Source: Lutibacter sp. (GTDB lineage Bacteria > Bacteroidota > Bacteroidia > Flavobacteriales > Flavobacteriaceae). Taken from it: 54,608 nucleotides of DNA. Position 1 is the stretch's first letter; each line of letters opens with the position of its first letter. Position numbers and translations under genes: made by a program. The stretch spans positions 1 through 54,608 of the forward strand of contig NZ_JAUYUD010000118.1 in NCBI RefSeq assembly GCF_030692605.1, written 5' to 3'. A model generated the notes under the pieces. The model did not search any database. It worked only from the letters and a program-made list of their open reading frames with translations, and was not told where the DNA came from. Shown in pieces: positions 8,350 through 16,703 of this stretch.

Positions 8350-9404
8350 ATGATACCCTTCTTAAAAAATATTTTCAATGGGAATACTGGCCGTCTTATA
8401 TGTTTTATTTGCCTGTTATACCTTATGCTATTTATTTAGCTATTAAAGCAAGAAATCTTGTCTTTTTTTCTGCAACAAATCCTGGTATTATCCATTCTGG
8501 AAACGGAAGTGAATCTAAATATAAAACCATTCAATTAATTCCTCAAAAATATAGACCTTTAACTTTATTTTTTGCTAAAGGAGAACTTAATAAAGAGATC
8601 TTAGATAAATTGAATAGCAGTTCTATTAATTACCCTTTAATTTGTAAACCTGATATTGGCTTTAGAGGATTGCTTGTAAAAAAAATAAATTCTGAAGAAG
8701 ATTTAATAAACTACCTGACTAAAAATAAAGAAATAGACCTTATTATTCAAGAATTTATTCCCTTCTCGAAAGAATGTGGGATATTTTACCATAGGTTACC
8801 CAATGAACCTAACGGAAAAATTACCTCCATTACCCTTAAAAAATATTTAACTGTTACAGGTGATGGTGATTCTACTTTATTGGAATTAATTTCAAAAGAT
8901 AAAAGAGCAAAAAAATATGAATTCATTTTAAAAGAGCTACTTTTTAACGACTTACATTTTATTTTACCAAAAAATGAATCAAGAGTATTAAGTGAAATTG
9001 GTAATCATTCGAAAGGAACTCAATTTATAAATGGAAATGAGCTAATATGTCCAAAACTTGAAGAAATAATTGACAGCATTTTTCATCAAATACCAAAAGT
9101 ATATTACGGCCGTCTAGATATAAAATACAATTCTTTTGAATTAATTGAAAAAGGAAAAGATTTTAAAATTCTAGAAATAAATGGAATTATTTCTGAGCCA
9201 ACACATATTTATGATTCCGAAAAAGGATCCTATTGGATGGCTATTAAAGAAATTAAAAAACATTGGAAAATTGTTTATAGAATTTCAACAATAAATAATA
9301 AACATTTTAAACATGCCTATGACAAGCCTTTTGTTTTTATCAAAAGCCTTATTAAAATTAGAAAGCATATAAAAATGGTTCAAAAAAGTATTTTAACTAC
9401 TTAA
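8346..9404 (+). CDS. ATP-grasp domain protein of unknown substrate
   Basis: The 352-residue product has an ATP-grasp fold like D-alanine--D-alanine ligases. YPLICKPDIGFRGLLVKKI (about residues 99-117) is the nucleotide-binding strand and loop, IIQEFIPF follows, and YGRLDIKYN plus ILEINGIISEPTHIYD near residues 258-290 supply the metal-binding acidic and Asn residues. It is shorter than typical Ddl at the N-terminus and lacks the usual Ddl signatures, so the ligation substrate is unknown. It begins inside the stop of the DUF6095 gene (ATGA overlap) and so belongs to the murQ operon. A role in wall-fragment or small-peptide metabolism is a guess from position only. Confidence 0.75.
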   Translation: MNDTLLKKYFQWEYWPSYMFYLPVIPYAIYLAIKARNLVFFSATNPGIIHSGNGSESKYKTIQLIPQKYRPLTLFFAKGELNKEILDKLNSSSINYPLICKPDIGFRGLLVKKINSEEDLINYLTKNKEIDLIIQEFIPFSKECGIFYHRLPNEPNGKITSITLKKYLTVTGDGDSTLLELISKDKRAKKYEFILKELLFNDLHFILPKNESRVLSEIGNHSKGTQFINGNELICPKLEEIIDSIFHQIPKVYYGRLDIKYNSFELIEKGKDFKILEINGIISEPTHIYDSEKGSYWMAIKEIKKHWKIVYRISTINNKHFKHAYDKPFVFIKSLIKIRKHIKMVQKSILTT

Positions 9405-9430
9405 AATAGGACATCAAAAAGTGGCTTTTT

Positions 9431-9928
9431 TTAAACTGAAGAAAACGCTCGTGGCGTAGTTGGGTTAAATCCAAAATCTTGATCTGGTAATTCAATTTTT
9501 AATTGATCTATTACATATCCGACACTGGAAAAATGATGAATGGCATGACTGTGAGCCTGAATTAAAATAGCTGCAATTGTATAATTAGCAGTAACTACAC
9601 CCAAACCTAAATCATCAGTCACTTTTACAGTTTTATTTAGGTTTTCAATATTAAAATTATTCAATTTTTTGATTATCTCATTAAAATACTGGATTCCAAG
9701 TTTGGTTTTATTTTCAATTAGTTGGTTGCGTTTTCTTCCAATTAAATCAATTTTATTTTCTTGCAAACCATCAAAAATACAATCAAAAACGTCTAAAATA
9801 TGTCGAACATGAGCTCCAATACTCGAATAATACGGACCGATAGATTTATTGCTGTATTGTTCATCAGAAATTGCTTCTAAAAGCACAATTCCTCGCTTTA
9901 AATTAGCTTCAATGGCAGGTATAATCAT
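9431..9928 (-). CDS. DinB-like four-helix metalloprotein
   Basis: The 165-residue product is mostly helical, with GAHVRHILDVFD in the first half and the histidine cluster AHSHAIHHFSSVG near the C-terminus. That pattern fits the DinB/YfiT superfamily, in which three histidines bind a divalent metal. Biochemical roles in this family vary (thiol transferases, hydrolases), so none is assigned. The start is the ATG at 9926-9928. A TTG at 9950-9952 is part of an exact TAnnTTTG promoter box and cannot serve as the start of that transcript. The gene converges on the ATP-grasp gene, 26 bases away. Confidence 0.75.
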   Translation of the reverse strand: MIIPAIEANLKRGIVLLEAISDEQYSNKSIGPYYSSIGAHVRHILDVFDCIFDGLQENKIDLIGRKRNQLIENKTKLGIQYFNEIIKKLNNFNIENLNKTVKVTDDLGLGVVTANYTIAAILIQAHSHAIHHFSSVGYVIDQLKIELPDQDFGFNPTTPRAFSSV

Positions 9929-9949
9929 AAATTTTTGAAATCTTAATAA

Positions 9950-9957
9950 CAAATATA
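9950..9957 (-). promoter_or_regulatory. -7 promoter box of the DinB-like gene
   Basis: On the minus strand these bases read TATATTTG, an exact match. The 21-base distance to the ATG at 9928 gives a short leader and rules out the upstream TTG as start. Confidence 0.6.
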
Positions 9958-9965
9958 ATGCAAAA

Positions 9966-10580
9966 TTAAGTTATTACTTTTATGATTGTAATTATTCCTA
10001 AGCATAAAAACAACAAGGATAAAATGTAATTAATGTTTTTTGCAATAAAATAAAAACGTTTAATAATTTGATTTGCCAATAAAATATAAGTGAAAAAGAG
10101 TAAAAAGGACCCCAAGGTTGCTCCAACAATAAACAAAAATATAAATGGTTTTTCTAATACTAATATCCCAGAATCTATTAAAAATATTCCTACCCCTAAA
10201 TAAAATGGAATTGCGAGCATATTAATAATTGACATTCCCATTCCTTGTAATAAAAACGCTCCTCTTTTTGGCGCTATTTCTTTTGATTTTTTCCTTCTTG
10301 TCAACATGTAAAAAGATATTGATAATCCAAAAAAAACAAAAATTGCACCAACCTTTAATTTTTCAATTATCCAAGGATTTTGAATTAAAATATCTGCGAA
10401 TAACAACGCTAAACCTGCTTGAAAAAATACAATCATTGCCGCTCCAATTGCAAATTGAATACTTTCTTTAGTTCCTATTAATAATTTTGTTTTTAAAGCT
10501 GTCATATTTAACATACCCGGTGAAAGCAGCCCTATATAAGAAAATATTAATCCGTAAAGTAACGTCGTTATATAAATCAT
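9966..10580 (-). CDS. LysE family transporter
   Basis: A 204-residue inner-membrane protein with about six hydrophobic helices. The N-terminal segment GLIFSYIGLLSPGMLNMTALKTKL carries the Pro-Gly motif of the LysE/RhtB superfamily of amino-acid and metabolite exporters. A basic cytoplasmic loop TRRKKSKEIAPKRG divides the two halves. The exported compound cannot be inferred. It has its own promoter box at 10599-10606 and ends 37 bases before the DinB-like start. Confidence 0.8.
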   Translation of the reverse strand: MIYITTLLYGLIFSYIGLLSPGMLNMTALKTKLLIGTKESIQFAIGAAMIVFFQAGLALLFADILIQNPWIIEKLKVGAIFVFFGLSISFYMLTRRKKSKEIAPKRGAFLLQGMGMSIINMLAIPFYLGVGIFLIDSGILVLEKPFIFLFIVGATLGSFLLFFTYILLANQIIKRFYFIAKNINYILSLLFLCLGIITIIKVIT

Positions 10581-10598
10581 ATTAACACTAAATTTTTA

Positions 10599-10606
10599 CA
10601 AAATTA
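10599..10606 (-). promoter_or_regulatory. -7 promoter box of the LysE-like gene
   Basis: The minus strand reads TAATTTTG, an exact TAnnTTTG match, 18 bases upstream of the ATG. Confidence 0.55.
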
Positions 10607-10746
10607 TTCATTTTATTGCTGATTTCTTTATTTGAAGTTGTAACAAAAATTACATTATGCTAAAAATAAAATCCTACTTTTGACTTATCAATGACTGATA
10701 TATTAGTACTGCTAAAAATTAAGTATAGTCTTGATTTTTCATAATT

Positions 10747-10781
10747 AAAAACCGTTTGAACAGTTACATCAAACGGTTTTT
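10747..10781 (-). terminator. terminator of the polysaccharide operon
   Basis: AAAAACCGTTTGA (10747-10759) pairs with TCAAACGGTTTTT (10769-10781). A- and T-runs flank both sides, so it can work in both directions. It directly follows the stop of the flippase gene on the minus strand. Confidence 0.9.
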
Positions 10782-12251
10782 TTATTTTTTAAATATTGAA
10801 ATTAACTGATTAAAATTTAATCCGTTAATCTCATTTGAGATATTTAGTTTTTTAATAACAACCACATACCCAATTGTTATAATAATTCCTTTAATTACAA
10901 TTCCAACGAGTGGATTTACATTAAAATTCCAAAATAAAAATGCGATGTAAAACATAAAAATCACAAGCAAAACAACTGATGTTTGTTTCGTAAAAGGTTG
11001 AATTTTAAATTTGGAATATATATAACCAATTTTAACTATAGAATATATTATTGCAACAATAAGCGTTGCCCATGCTGCTCCATTAATACCTATTAAATCT
11101 ATTAACCATTTGTTTAATATAATTACGGTAATTGCCATTGCAATTGAAATGTAAAAAAATATCTTATAATATCTTGAATTTACCAAAATGGCATTTGCAG
11201 TTCCAAGTGCTAATTCGGTTAATTTAGAAACAGAAATAATTAAAACCACACCTATTCCTTGGGTGAATTGAGGTTTGTTTATTATTTCATAAATCTCGGT
11301 AATATTTAAATTTATAAGAAGAAAAAGTAGGCCTCCAACCGCTAATAAATTAATAGAAGATTGTCGATATAAATTATCAACTTCCTCATAATTATCATCC
11401 ATCATATCTTTTGCGGTAATAGGACCTGTTATTTGTTGCATGGCTCTGGTAGGAATAGCAATAACACTTGCTATGTAAATACCTACCGAATAATATGCTA
11501 CTTGAGCAATTTGCTCCATTTGAGGTATCATAAATTTATCAATTTCCAAAAGAATACCAGAGGCAGATCCAGCAATTATAATATAAAATGAAAAGGAAAA
11601 TAACTCTTTGTAATTAGCTGGTAACTTAAATATAAAAACAGGTTTATATAAATAAAATGCATAAACCATCATAATTAAAGTGCGTATACCATAAATTATA
11701 ACTTCTAGATAAATAAATTCTTCATTCGAGATCCATTGAAAATAAACTGAAACTAATAATACTGTTGTACAAATTCTGGCAAAAAGCTCTTTAATAAAAT
11801 TACCAAAAACGGTATTCATTTGAATTTTTGTCCACGAATGAAAAACCTCAAAATACCCCATAAAAACAGCCACTATAAATATCAAATAAGTGTACTTTTT
11901 TATAAGAATATTTTCAACAGCAAGCCAATTAGAAATACCTTCGTAAAAGTAGGTTCCTAAAAAAGCTAACGGAATAATAATAACTAATGGAAAGAATAAA
12001 GTTGCTGTTAAGAAAGTATCCTTTTCCTCCTTATTCCTATAAAAAAAATAGTATTTAATAATGGTATATTGCATACCAAATACAACCAACGGAAGCAAAA
12101 TATTACCTGCAGAGAGCAAAAAAGTAATTAGTCCAAAATAATCTTCGTGCAAAAAATGGGTAAATAAAAACAACACATTAATACCACCAATAAAAAAACC
12201 TAAAAATAGGATGACAGTATTAGTAAAAGATTGCTTTAAAACGATACCCAT
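10782..12251 (-). CDS. polysaccharide flippase of the Wzx/MOP type
   Basis: A 489-residue integral membrane protein with about 12-14 hydrophobic helices across its whole length, as in the MOP superfamily of oligosaccharide-lipid flippases. Such proteins move undecaprenyl-linked repeat units to the outer face of the inner membrane. The N-terminal segment FTNTVILFLGFFIGGINVLFL and the repeated GAAWATLI-type motif near the C-terminus support the family. It is the last gene of the operon, begins with a one-base overlap with the epimerase stop, and ends at a strong terminator. No polymerase (Wzy) is visible in the cluster. Confidence 0.85.
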   Translation of the reverse strand: MGIVLKQSFTNTVILFLGFFIGGINVLFLFTHFLHEDYFGLITFLLSAGNILLPLVVFGMQYTIIKYYFFYRNKEEKDTFLTATLFFPLVIIIPLAFLGTYFYEGISNWLAVENILIKKYTYLIFIVAVFMGYFEVFHSWTKIQMNTVFGNFIKELFARICTTVLLVSVYFQWISNEEFIYLEVIIYGIRTLIMMVYAFYLYKPVFIFKLPANYKELFSFSFYIIIAGSASGILLEIDKFMIPQMEQIAQVAYYSVGIYIASVIAIPTRAMQQITGPITAKDMMDDNYEEVDNLYRQSSINLLAVGGLLFLLINLNITEIYEIINKPQFTQGIGVVLIISVSKLTELALGTANAILVNSRYYKIFFYISIAMAITVIILNKWLIDLIGINGAAWATLIVAIIYSIVKIGYIYSKFKIQPFTKQTSVVLLVIFMFYIAFLFWNFNVNPLVGIVIKGIIITIGYVVVIKKLNISNEINGLNFNQLISIFKK

Positions 12252-13330
12252 TATATAATTTTATAAATTTCGTTATACATTTGCTCGCCACTATTTTCAC
12301 CATATAAATTCAAACTAAAATCAACCTTTGATTCTTGAAATTCTACGAATGAATTAAACATATTAGTTGTATTTGAGCCCACAATTTTTGCAAAGCCATT
12401 CGATACCAGCTCAACCCATTCTGTTTCTTCTCTTGCAATAATACAGTGCTTTTTATTAAAAAACGCTTCCTTTTGTAACCCACCACTATCCGTTACAACT
12501 AAATTACAATTTTTGAGCAATTCTAACATATCAAAATAGCCTACTGGATCTATAAATTTTAAATTATATTTTAGCTTATTTTTAGCTAAAATTCCTTTGG
12601 TTCTTGGATGAAGCGGAACTACAACAGGCATAGAATTATTGATTTTTTCTAATCCTTCAAAAATAGATTTTAAATTAGACAATACATCCGTATTTTCTTG
12701 TCGGTGAATAGTGGCTAACACAAAATTATTATTTCGAAAATTTAAATCATTAATAATAGATGACTTATTTGCAGAAAATTGGCTGTAATAACTTACGGCA
12801 TCTTTCATAATATCACCACATTTTACAACTTTATTTGGTAAATTTCCAAAACCTTCATTGTCCAAATTTTCAATAGCCGTAACCGTTGGGCATAGCAATA
12901 AATCAGAAATTCGATCGGTTACAATCCGGTTAATTTCTTCTGGCATTTTCATATTAAAAGAACGTAAACCCGCTTCAATATGAACTACTTTAATATTCAT
13001 TTTTTTTGCAGCAAGTGCACCAGCTAACGTAGAATTAGTATCTCCATATACTACCACAAGATCTGGTTTTTCATCTATTAAAACCTCTTCAATTTTTAGC
13101 AACATTTGCCCGGTCATTGCGCCATGACTCATCCCATTAATGGCTAAGTTATATTTTGGAGTTGGAATTTCCATTTCATTAAAAAATATGGCACTCATAT
13201 TGGAATCATAATGCTGCCCCGTATGCACAATAACTTCCTCAATTTGTTTATATTTCGAAATAATTCTACTTAAAACAGCTGCTTTTACAAACTGAGGACG
13301 CGCGCCTAAAATGGTTACAATTTTTTTCAT
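12251..13330 (-). CDS. wecB: UDP-N-acetylglucosamine 2-epimerase (non-hydrolysing)
   Basis: The enzyme converts UDP-GlcNAc to UDP-ManNAc for surface glycan synthesis. The 359-residue product begins MKKIVTILGARPQFVKAA and contains HTGQHYD, VVYGDTNSTLAGALAAKK, HIEAGLRSFN, MPEEINR and DSGGLQKEAF, all signatures of the WecB/MnaA family. Its start overlaps the upstream glycosyltransferase stop by four bases (ATGA), and its stop overlaps the flippase start by one, so these genes form a tight operon. Confidence 0.93.
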   Translation of the reverse strand: MKKIVTILGARPQFVKAAVLSRIISKYKQIEEVIVHTGQHYDSNMSAIFFNEMEIPTPKYNLAINGMSHGAMTGQMLLKIEEVLIDEKPDLVVVYGDTNSTLAGALAAKKMNIKVVHIEAGLRSFNMKMPEEINRIVTDRISDLLLCPTVTAIENLDNEGFGNLPNKVVKCGDIMKDAVSYYSQFSANKSSIINDLNFRNNNFVLATIHRQENTDVLSNLKSIFEGLEKINNSMPVVVPLHPRTKGILAKNKLKYNLKFIDPVGYFDMLELLKNCNLVVTDSGGLQKEAFFNKKHCIIAREETEWVELVSNGFAKIVGSNTTNMFNSFVEFQESKVDFSLNLYGENSGEQMYNEIYKII

Positions 13331-14604
13331 TTACAAACTTCATTAATAATTTCACTTACCTTTTTTGTTAATTCCTTTCTGTGATATTGCTCAATATTTA
13401 CCGAATTAAGTTCTAATTTATGTGCTAGAAATAAGTGATATAATTCTAAAATATAACTTTTTAATAATTGCTTTTCATTAAAATCTATAATTGTTCCCGA
13501 ATTGGTTAATTTCAAAATATTAGCCAAATCTCCATTGCTTGGACCAATAGCTAAAATGGGACGCTTTGAACTTAAATATTCAAATATTTTTCCAGTAATA
13601 ATTCCTTTTGCACTTGGAACATTGTTTAAAAAAAGTAATAATATTTGTGATTGCATTTGATATTTAAAAACTTCTTTATGAAGAAGATAATTAATAATTT
13701 CAACTTTTTTCGAAAGATTATTTTTAATAATACAATTTAGCACTTCACTAGAAACTTTTCCAATCAACTTCACAACCATATCTTGGCTAAATTGCACATT
13801 TTCATTTGAAATTTCATTTAGAACCTCCCAAAACATTTTTGGATTTCTATCGGAATTCATTAAACCAATATGGGTTAACGAAAATTTTGAATCCAATTCA
13901 ATTACTGTATCCATAATTTCATCATCAAAGCCGTTAGTAATTGTATAAACACTATTATTATATTTACTAAAATTTTCCTTAATGGTATTTCCAACTACTA
14001 AAACCGCATCGGCTCTTTTCAACACTTCTTGTTCTAAACTATGATGCTTTTTAATAGCACTTTTTGTTAATGGCAATTGATGAAAATAGTCTATCTCGGT
14101 CCAAGGATCTCTGAAATCGGCAATCCATTTACAATTTAATCTATTCTTTAATTGGAGTCCTATTAAATGAACGCTATGAGGTGGTCCTGTGGTAACTATA
14201 ACATCTATTTTATTTTTTGAAATATATTTTTCTAAATAGGAAACCGACGGTTTTATCCAAAATTTTCGTGCATCTGGTATAAAATAATTGGCTCTAATAT
14301 ATTGTATTATTTTTCCAAAAAAAGAAGGATTTGGATTTAAAAATCCTGCACTTTCAATATTTTTTTTACCGAATAATGAAAATATTGAGTTTGGTTCCCA
14401 AATTGGTTGTCTTAAAACTTCAATTCCTTCAGGAATTTCCTTCAAAAGTGAATGATCTACAATTGGATATTTCGCATTATCAACTGTATAAACTACAGGT
14501 TCTACATTAAAATCTCTAAAATACTTAACAAATTTAAGCCATCGTTGTACCCCAGATCCACCAGAAGGTGGCCAATAATATGTTATTATAAGGGCTTTTT
14601 TCAA
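13327..14604 (-). CDS. glycosyltransferase, GT-B fold
   Basis: The 425-residue product starts with KKALIITYYWPPSGGSGVQRW, the N-terminal Gly-rich loop of GT4-like glycosyltransferases. DVIVTTGPPHSVHLIG and WIADFRDPW follow in the acceptor-binding half, and GKIFEYLSSKRPILAIG with the conserved Glu lies in the nucleotide-sugar half. The donor and acceptor sugars are unknown. It overlaps the epimerase by four bases and is separated from the upstream glycosyltransferase by 84 AT-rich bases that contain no gene or clear promoter. Confidence 0.85.
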   Translation of the reverse strand: MKKALIITYYWPPSGGSGVQRWLKFVKYFRDFNVEPVVYTVDNAKYPIVDHSLLKEIPEGIEVLRQPIWEPNSIFSLFGKKNIESAGFLNPNPSFFGKIIQYIRANYFIPDARKFWIKPSVSYLEKYISKNKIDVIVTTGPPHSVHLIGLQLKNRLNCKWIADFRDPWTEIDYFHQLPLTKSAIKKHHSLEQEVLKRADAVLVVGNTIKENFSKYNNSVYTITNGFDDEIMDTVIELDSKFSLTHIGLMNSDRNPKMFWEVLNEISNENVQFSQDMVVKLIGKVSSEVLNCIIKNNLSKKVEIINYLLHKEVFKYQMQSQILLLFLNNVPSAKGIITGKIFEYLSSKRPILAIGPSNGDLANILKLTNSGTIIDFNEKQLLKSYILELYHLFLAHKLELNSVNIEQYHRKELTKKVSEIINEVCK

Positions 14605-14688
14605 TTGTTTACTAATTTAAAATGTTAATTCGTTTATTTTATAATTCTTAAATTCAATATTTAGAAAATATTTGAAATCGTTCATTCA

Positions 14689-15876
14689 CTAATTCAAATT
14701 AGCATATAAATCGATTAATTTTTCAGACGTTTTTTCCCAATGAAACTCATTTTCAATAAATGCTTTTCCGTTTTTACCTAATTTATTTTGTAATTTTGGA
14801 TTATTGTAAAGTTCTATAATTTTGTTGGCAAAATCATCTGGATTTTGTTCTAAATGCACCAACCCCGCCTTTGTTTTCTCTATCAGATTTTTTTGAGCAA
14901 TAGCATTGCTAACCAAAACTGGTTTTGCAAAAGCCATATATTGAAACACCTTATTGGCATACGCAACATCGTGCTGAATATTTCTATTTAATGGAGAAAT
15001 ACAAACGCTACTTGCCTTTATATAAGAAGGAAACAATTCAACGTTTTGCCAACCTTCAAAATCTACATAATTAGTTAATTGCAGCTTGTTTACTTCATTT
15101 TCTAAAATAGAATCGGTAGTATTTTTACCAACGATTACCAACTTTATGTTTGGAATCTTTTCATTCAATAGTTGAACTGCTCTTATTGCAGTTAACAAAC
15201 CTCTTCTAATTCCTGTATCTCCAACGTATAGAATCATAAAATTAGAGGCATATTTAGCTATTATGTCTTCGTTTATTAAGGCATTTTCATAAAACGATTT
15301 TTGAACAGAATTTGGAACTAGGGTAATTTTATCTCTTGAAATTTTCGTTCTAGCAATTACTTCTTCAATAAATTCCTGAGAAACCGTACATATCTTTGTC
15401 ACACTATTTATAAATTGTTCTTCTTTTACTTTCCACCTCAGCGGAGAGATTAATTGCTTCCCTGGAAATTTTTGAAGATGTGGATATAACTTCATTATTT
15501 CGGGCATATTATCGTGCAAATCTAACACTACAGGTAATTTCAATTTTCGATTAGCCTTTATCGCGGCATCTGCTATTCTAATATCGTGAATATGAATGGC
15601 TTCAATTCTATTTTCTTTCAAAAAATGACCTATTTTTCGTTTCATTAAATAGGTATAGAACGGAACTGTGTATGCTAAAGCAGATAATTTATATTCTAAT
15701 TTATTAGATAAATAACGTTTTACTTCAATTTTATTAATTGTTTGATTACCCAATTTCTTATCGTATTTTAAACAAAATAAAAAAACCTCATAACCATTAT
15801 TTATTAATGAAATTGCTTCGTTTTCAACCCGCGGATCGGGAGGAAACGTTTTATCTAAAATCATTCCAATGCGCAT
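14689..15876 (-). CDS. glycosyltransferase family 4 protein
   Basis: A 395-residue GT-B fold glycosyltransferase. The N-terminus MRIGMILDKTFPPDPRVENEA is a common GT4 start. VVLDLHDNMPEIM lies in the acceptor half. VGDTGIRRGLLTAIRA, LVIVGKN and the donor-site region KVFQYMAFAKPVLVSN near residues 310-325 mark the Rossmann half. It follows the methyltransferase gene by six bases in the same operon. The sugar transferred cannot be predicted. Confidence 0.88.
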   Translation of the reverse strand: MRIGMILDKTFPPDPRVENEAISLINNGYEVFLFCLKYDKKLGNQTINKIEVKRYLSNKLEYKLSALAYTVPFYTYLMKRKIGHFLKENRIEAIHIHDIRIADAAIKANRKLKLPVVLDLHDNMPEIMKLYPHLQKFPGKQLISPLRWKVKEEQFINSVTKICTVSQEFIEEVIARTKISRDKITLVPNSVQKSFYENALINEDIIAKYASNFMILYVGDTGIRRGLLTAIRAVQLLNEKIPNIKLVIVGKNTTDSILENEVNKLQLTNYVDFEGWQNVELFPSYIKASSVCISPLNRNIQHDVAYANKVFQYMAFAKPVLVSNAIAQKNLIEKTKAGLVHLEQNPDDFANKIIELYNNPKLQNKLGKNGKAFIENEFHWEKTSEKLIDLYANLN

Positions 15877-15882
15877 AAATAA

Positions 15883-16398
15883 CTATTTTTCAGAATAAAC
15901 AGCGTAATATCTTGGTATAAAAAAGCGCAAAATAGGTCTAAATCCTAATTTATAAACAGGGCTAGTCCATTTCTTCGTTTTTTTAATGTTCCAACCTGCT
16001 TTTTGTAACAGCCAATCAAATTGCCAATCTTCAAATTCATGATAATGCATATCTCTTTCGTCATTTTTATTTCTATAAGCTTTTGCAAACCATAAATTTA
16101 AAGGAATGGTTGTAATTAATTTTTTAGATTCAATTGCCTTTAAAACGTTATAGGGTGATAATAAATGTTCTAAAATTTCAAATGCTGTAACTGCATCAAT
16201 GTTATGTTTCTTTACAATTTCTGGAAAGTCATCTAAATCTTCACCATCCGTATTAAAAACAATATATCCGTTTTCCTCCATTATTTCACTAAACCGATTT
16301 CTTACACCTAAATCTAAAATTGTTGCTGGTGCAGGCAATACACTTTTTAAAAAATTAAGAGTGTTTTGATATCTTTTTGAATGTATTTCTCTATCCAT
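15883..16398 (-). CDS. SAM-dependent methyltransferase, first gene of the polysaccharide operon
   Basis: A 171-residue class I methyltransferase. TILDLGVRN near residue 40 is a weak motif I, DGEDLDDFP is the acidic strand-2 region, and DAVTAFEILEHL near residue 90 is the motif II-III region of the Methyltransf_11 type. It is shorter than most members of the family, ending in a basic segment RFFIPRYYAVYSEK. Methylation of a glycan sugar or its lipid carrier is possible but not shown. Its leader region upstream contains the hairpin at 16503-16521. Confidence 0.7.
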   Translation of the reverse strand: MDREIHSKRYQNTLNFLKSVLPAPATILDLGVRNRFSEIMEENGYIVFNTDGEDLDDFPEIVKKHNIDAVTAFEILEHLLSPYNVLKAIESKKLITTIPLNLWFAKAYRNKNDERDMHYHEFEDWQFDWLLQKAGWNIKKTKKWTSPVYKLGFRPILRFFIPRYYAVYSEK

Positions 16399-16502
16399 CA
16401 GGTAATTATATATATATTAATTTCCTTTACAAGGTATTGATTTAATTATATAAAAACCAATAAAATTATTTGCTCTTATTTTGGAAATGGTTCGCATAAA
16501 AA

Positions 16503-16521
16503 AAGGTGCTTTAAGCACCTT
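16503..16521 (-). terminator. terminator-like hairpin in the polysaccharide operon leader
   Basis: AAGGTGC and GCACCTT form a seven-pair stem with a five-base loop. On the minus strand it is followed by seven T, while on the plus strand the T-run is broken by C. No minus-strand gene lies between it and the divergent kinase gene. It therefore could be an attenuator in the leader of the operon at 10782-16398, or the end of an unseen small RNA. The 305-base gap from 16399 to 16703 otherwise holds the inverted repeat and kinase promoter listed separately. Confidence 0.55.
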
Positions 16522-16621
16522 CTTTTTCTTTTTCATAGCAACATTATCTTTATCAATACACTTTCCTCTAGGAATTATACTAGTACGAATATACAAACAA
16601 CTTATGTTATTAGATTGCCTG

Positions 16622-16652
16622 ATTTGTAAGCGTTATTATTTCCCTTACAAAT
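16622..16652. promoter_or_regulatory. 9-bp inverted repeat, possible operator
   Basis: ATTTGTAAG (16622-16630) and CTTACAAAT (16644-16652) are perfect inverted copies with 13 bases between them, so their centres are 22 bp or about two helical turns apart. The repeat lies in the gap between the polysaccharide operon and the two-component system, 24 bases upstream of the kinase promoter box. Binding by the LytTR regulator encoded nearby is inference. Confidence 0.45.
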
Positions 16653-16675
16653 GCTAAAAAACGATTCATAAACGT

Positions 16676-16683
16676 TACATTTG
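16676..16683 (+). promoter_or_regulatory. -7 promoter box of the sensor kinase gene
   Basis: TACATTTG matches TAnnTTTG exactly, 20 bases before the kinase ATG at 16704. No convincing -33 element was seen. Confidence 0.55.
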
Positions 16684-16703
16684 ATATTCACTTAATTTCA
16701 GTA

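Noticed and set aside
9929-9952. TTG start extending the DinB-like protein by eight codons
   Set aside because: The TTG is the end of the TATATTTG promoter box, so it would not be in the mRNA.
16417-16536. 39-codon minus-strand frame starting MKKKKKVLKAPFF upstream of the methyltransferase gene
   Set aside because: Its first codons are the terminator-like hairpin and its T-run; no ribosome-binding or family support was seen. A leader peptide cannot be excluded, but there is no evidence for one.
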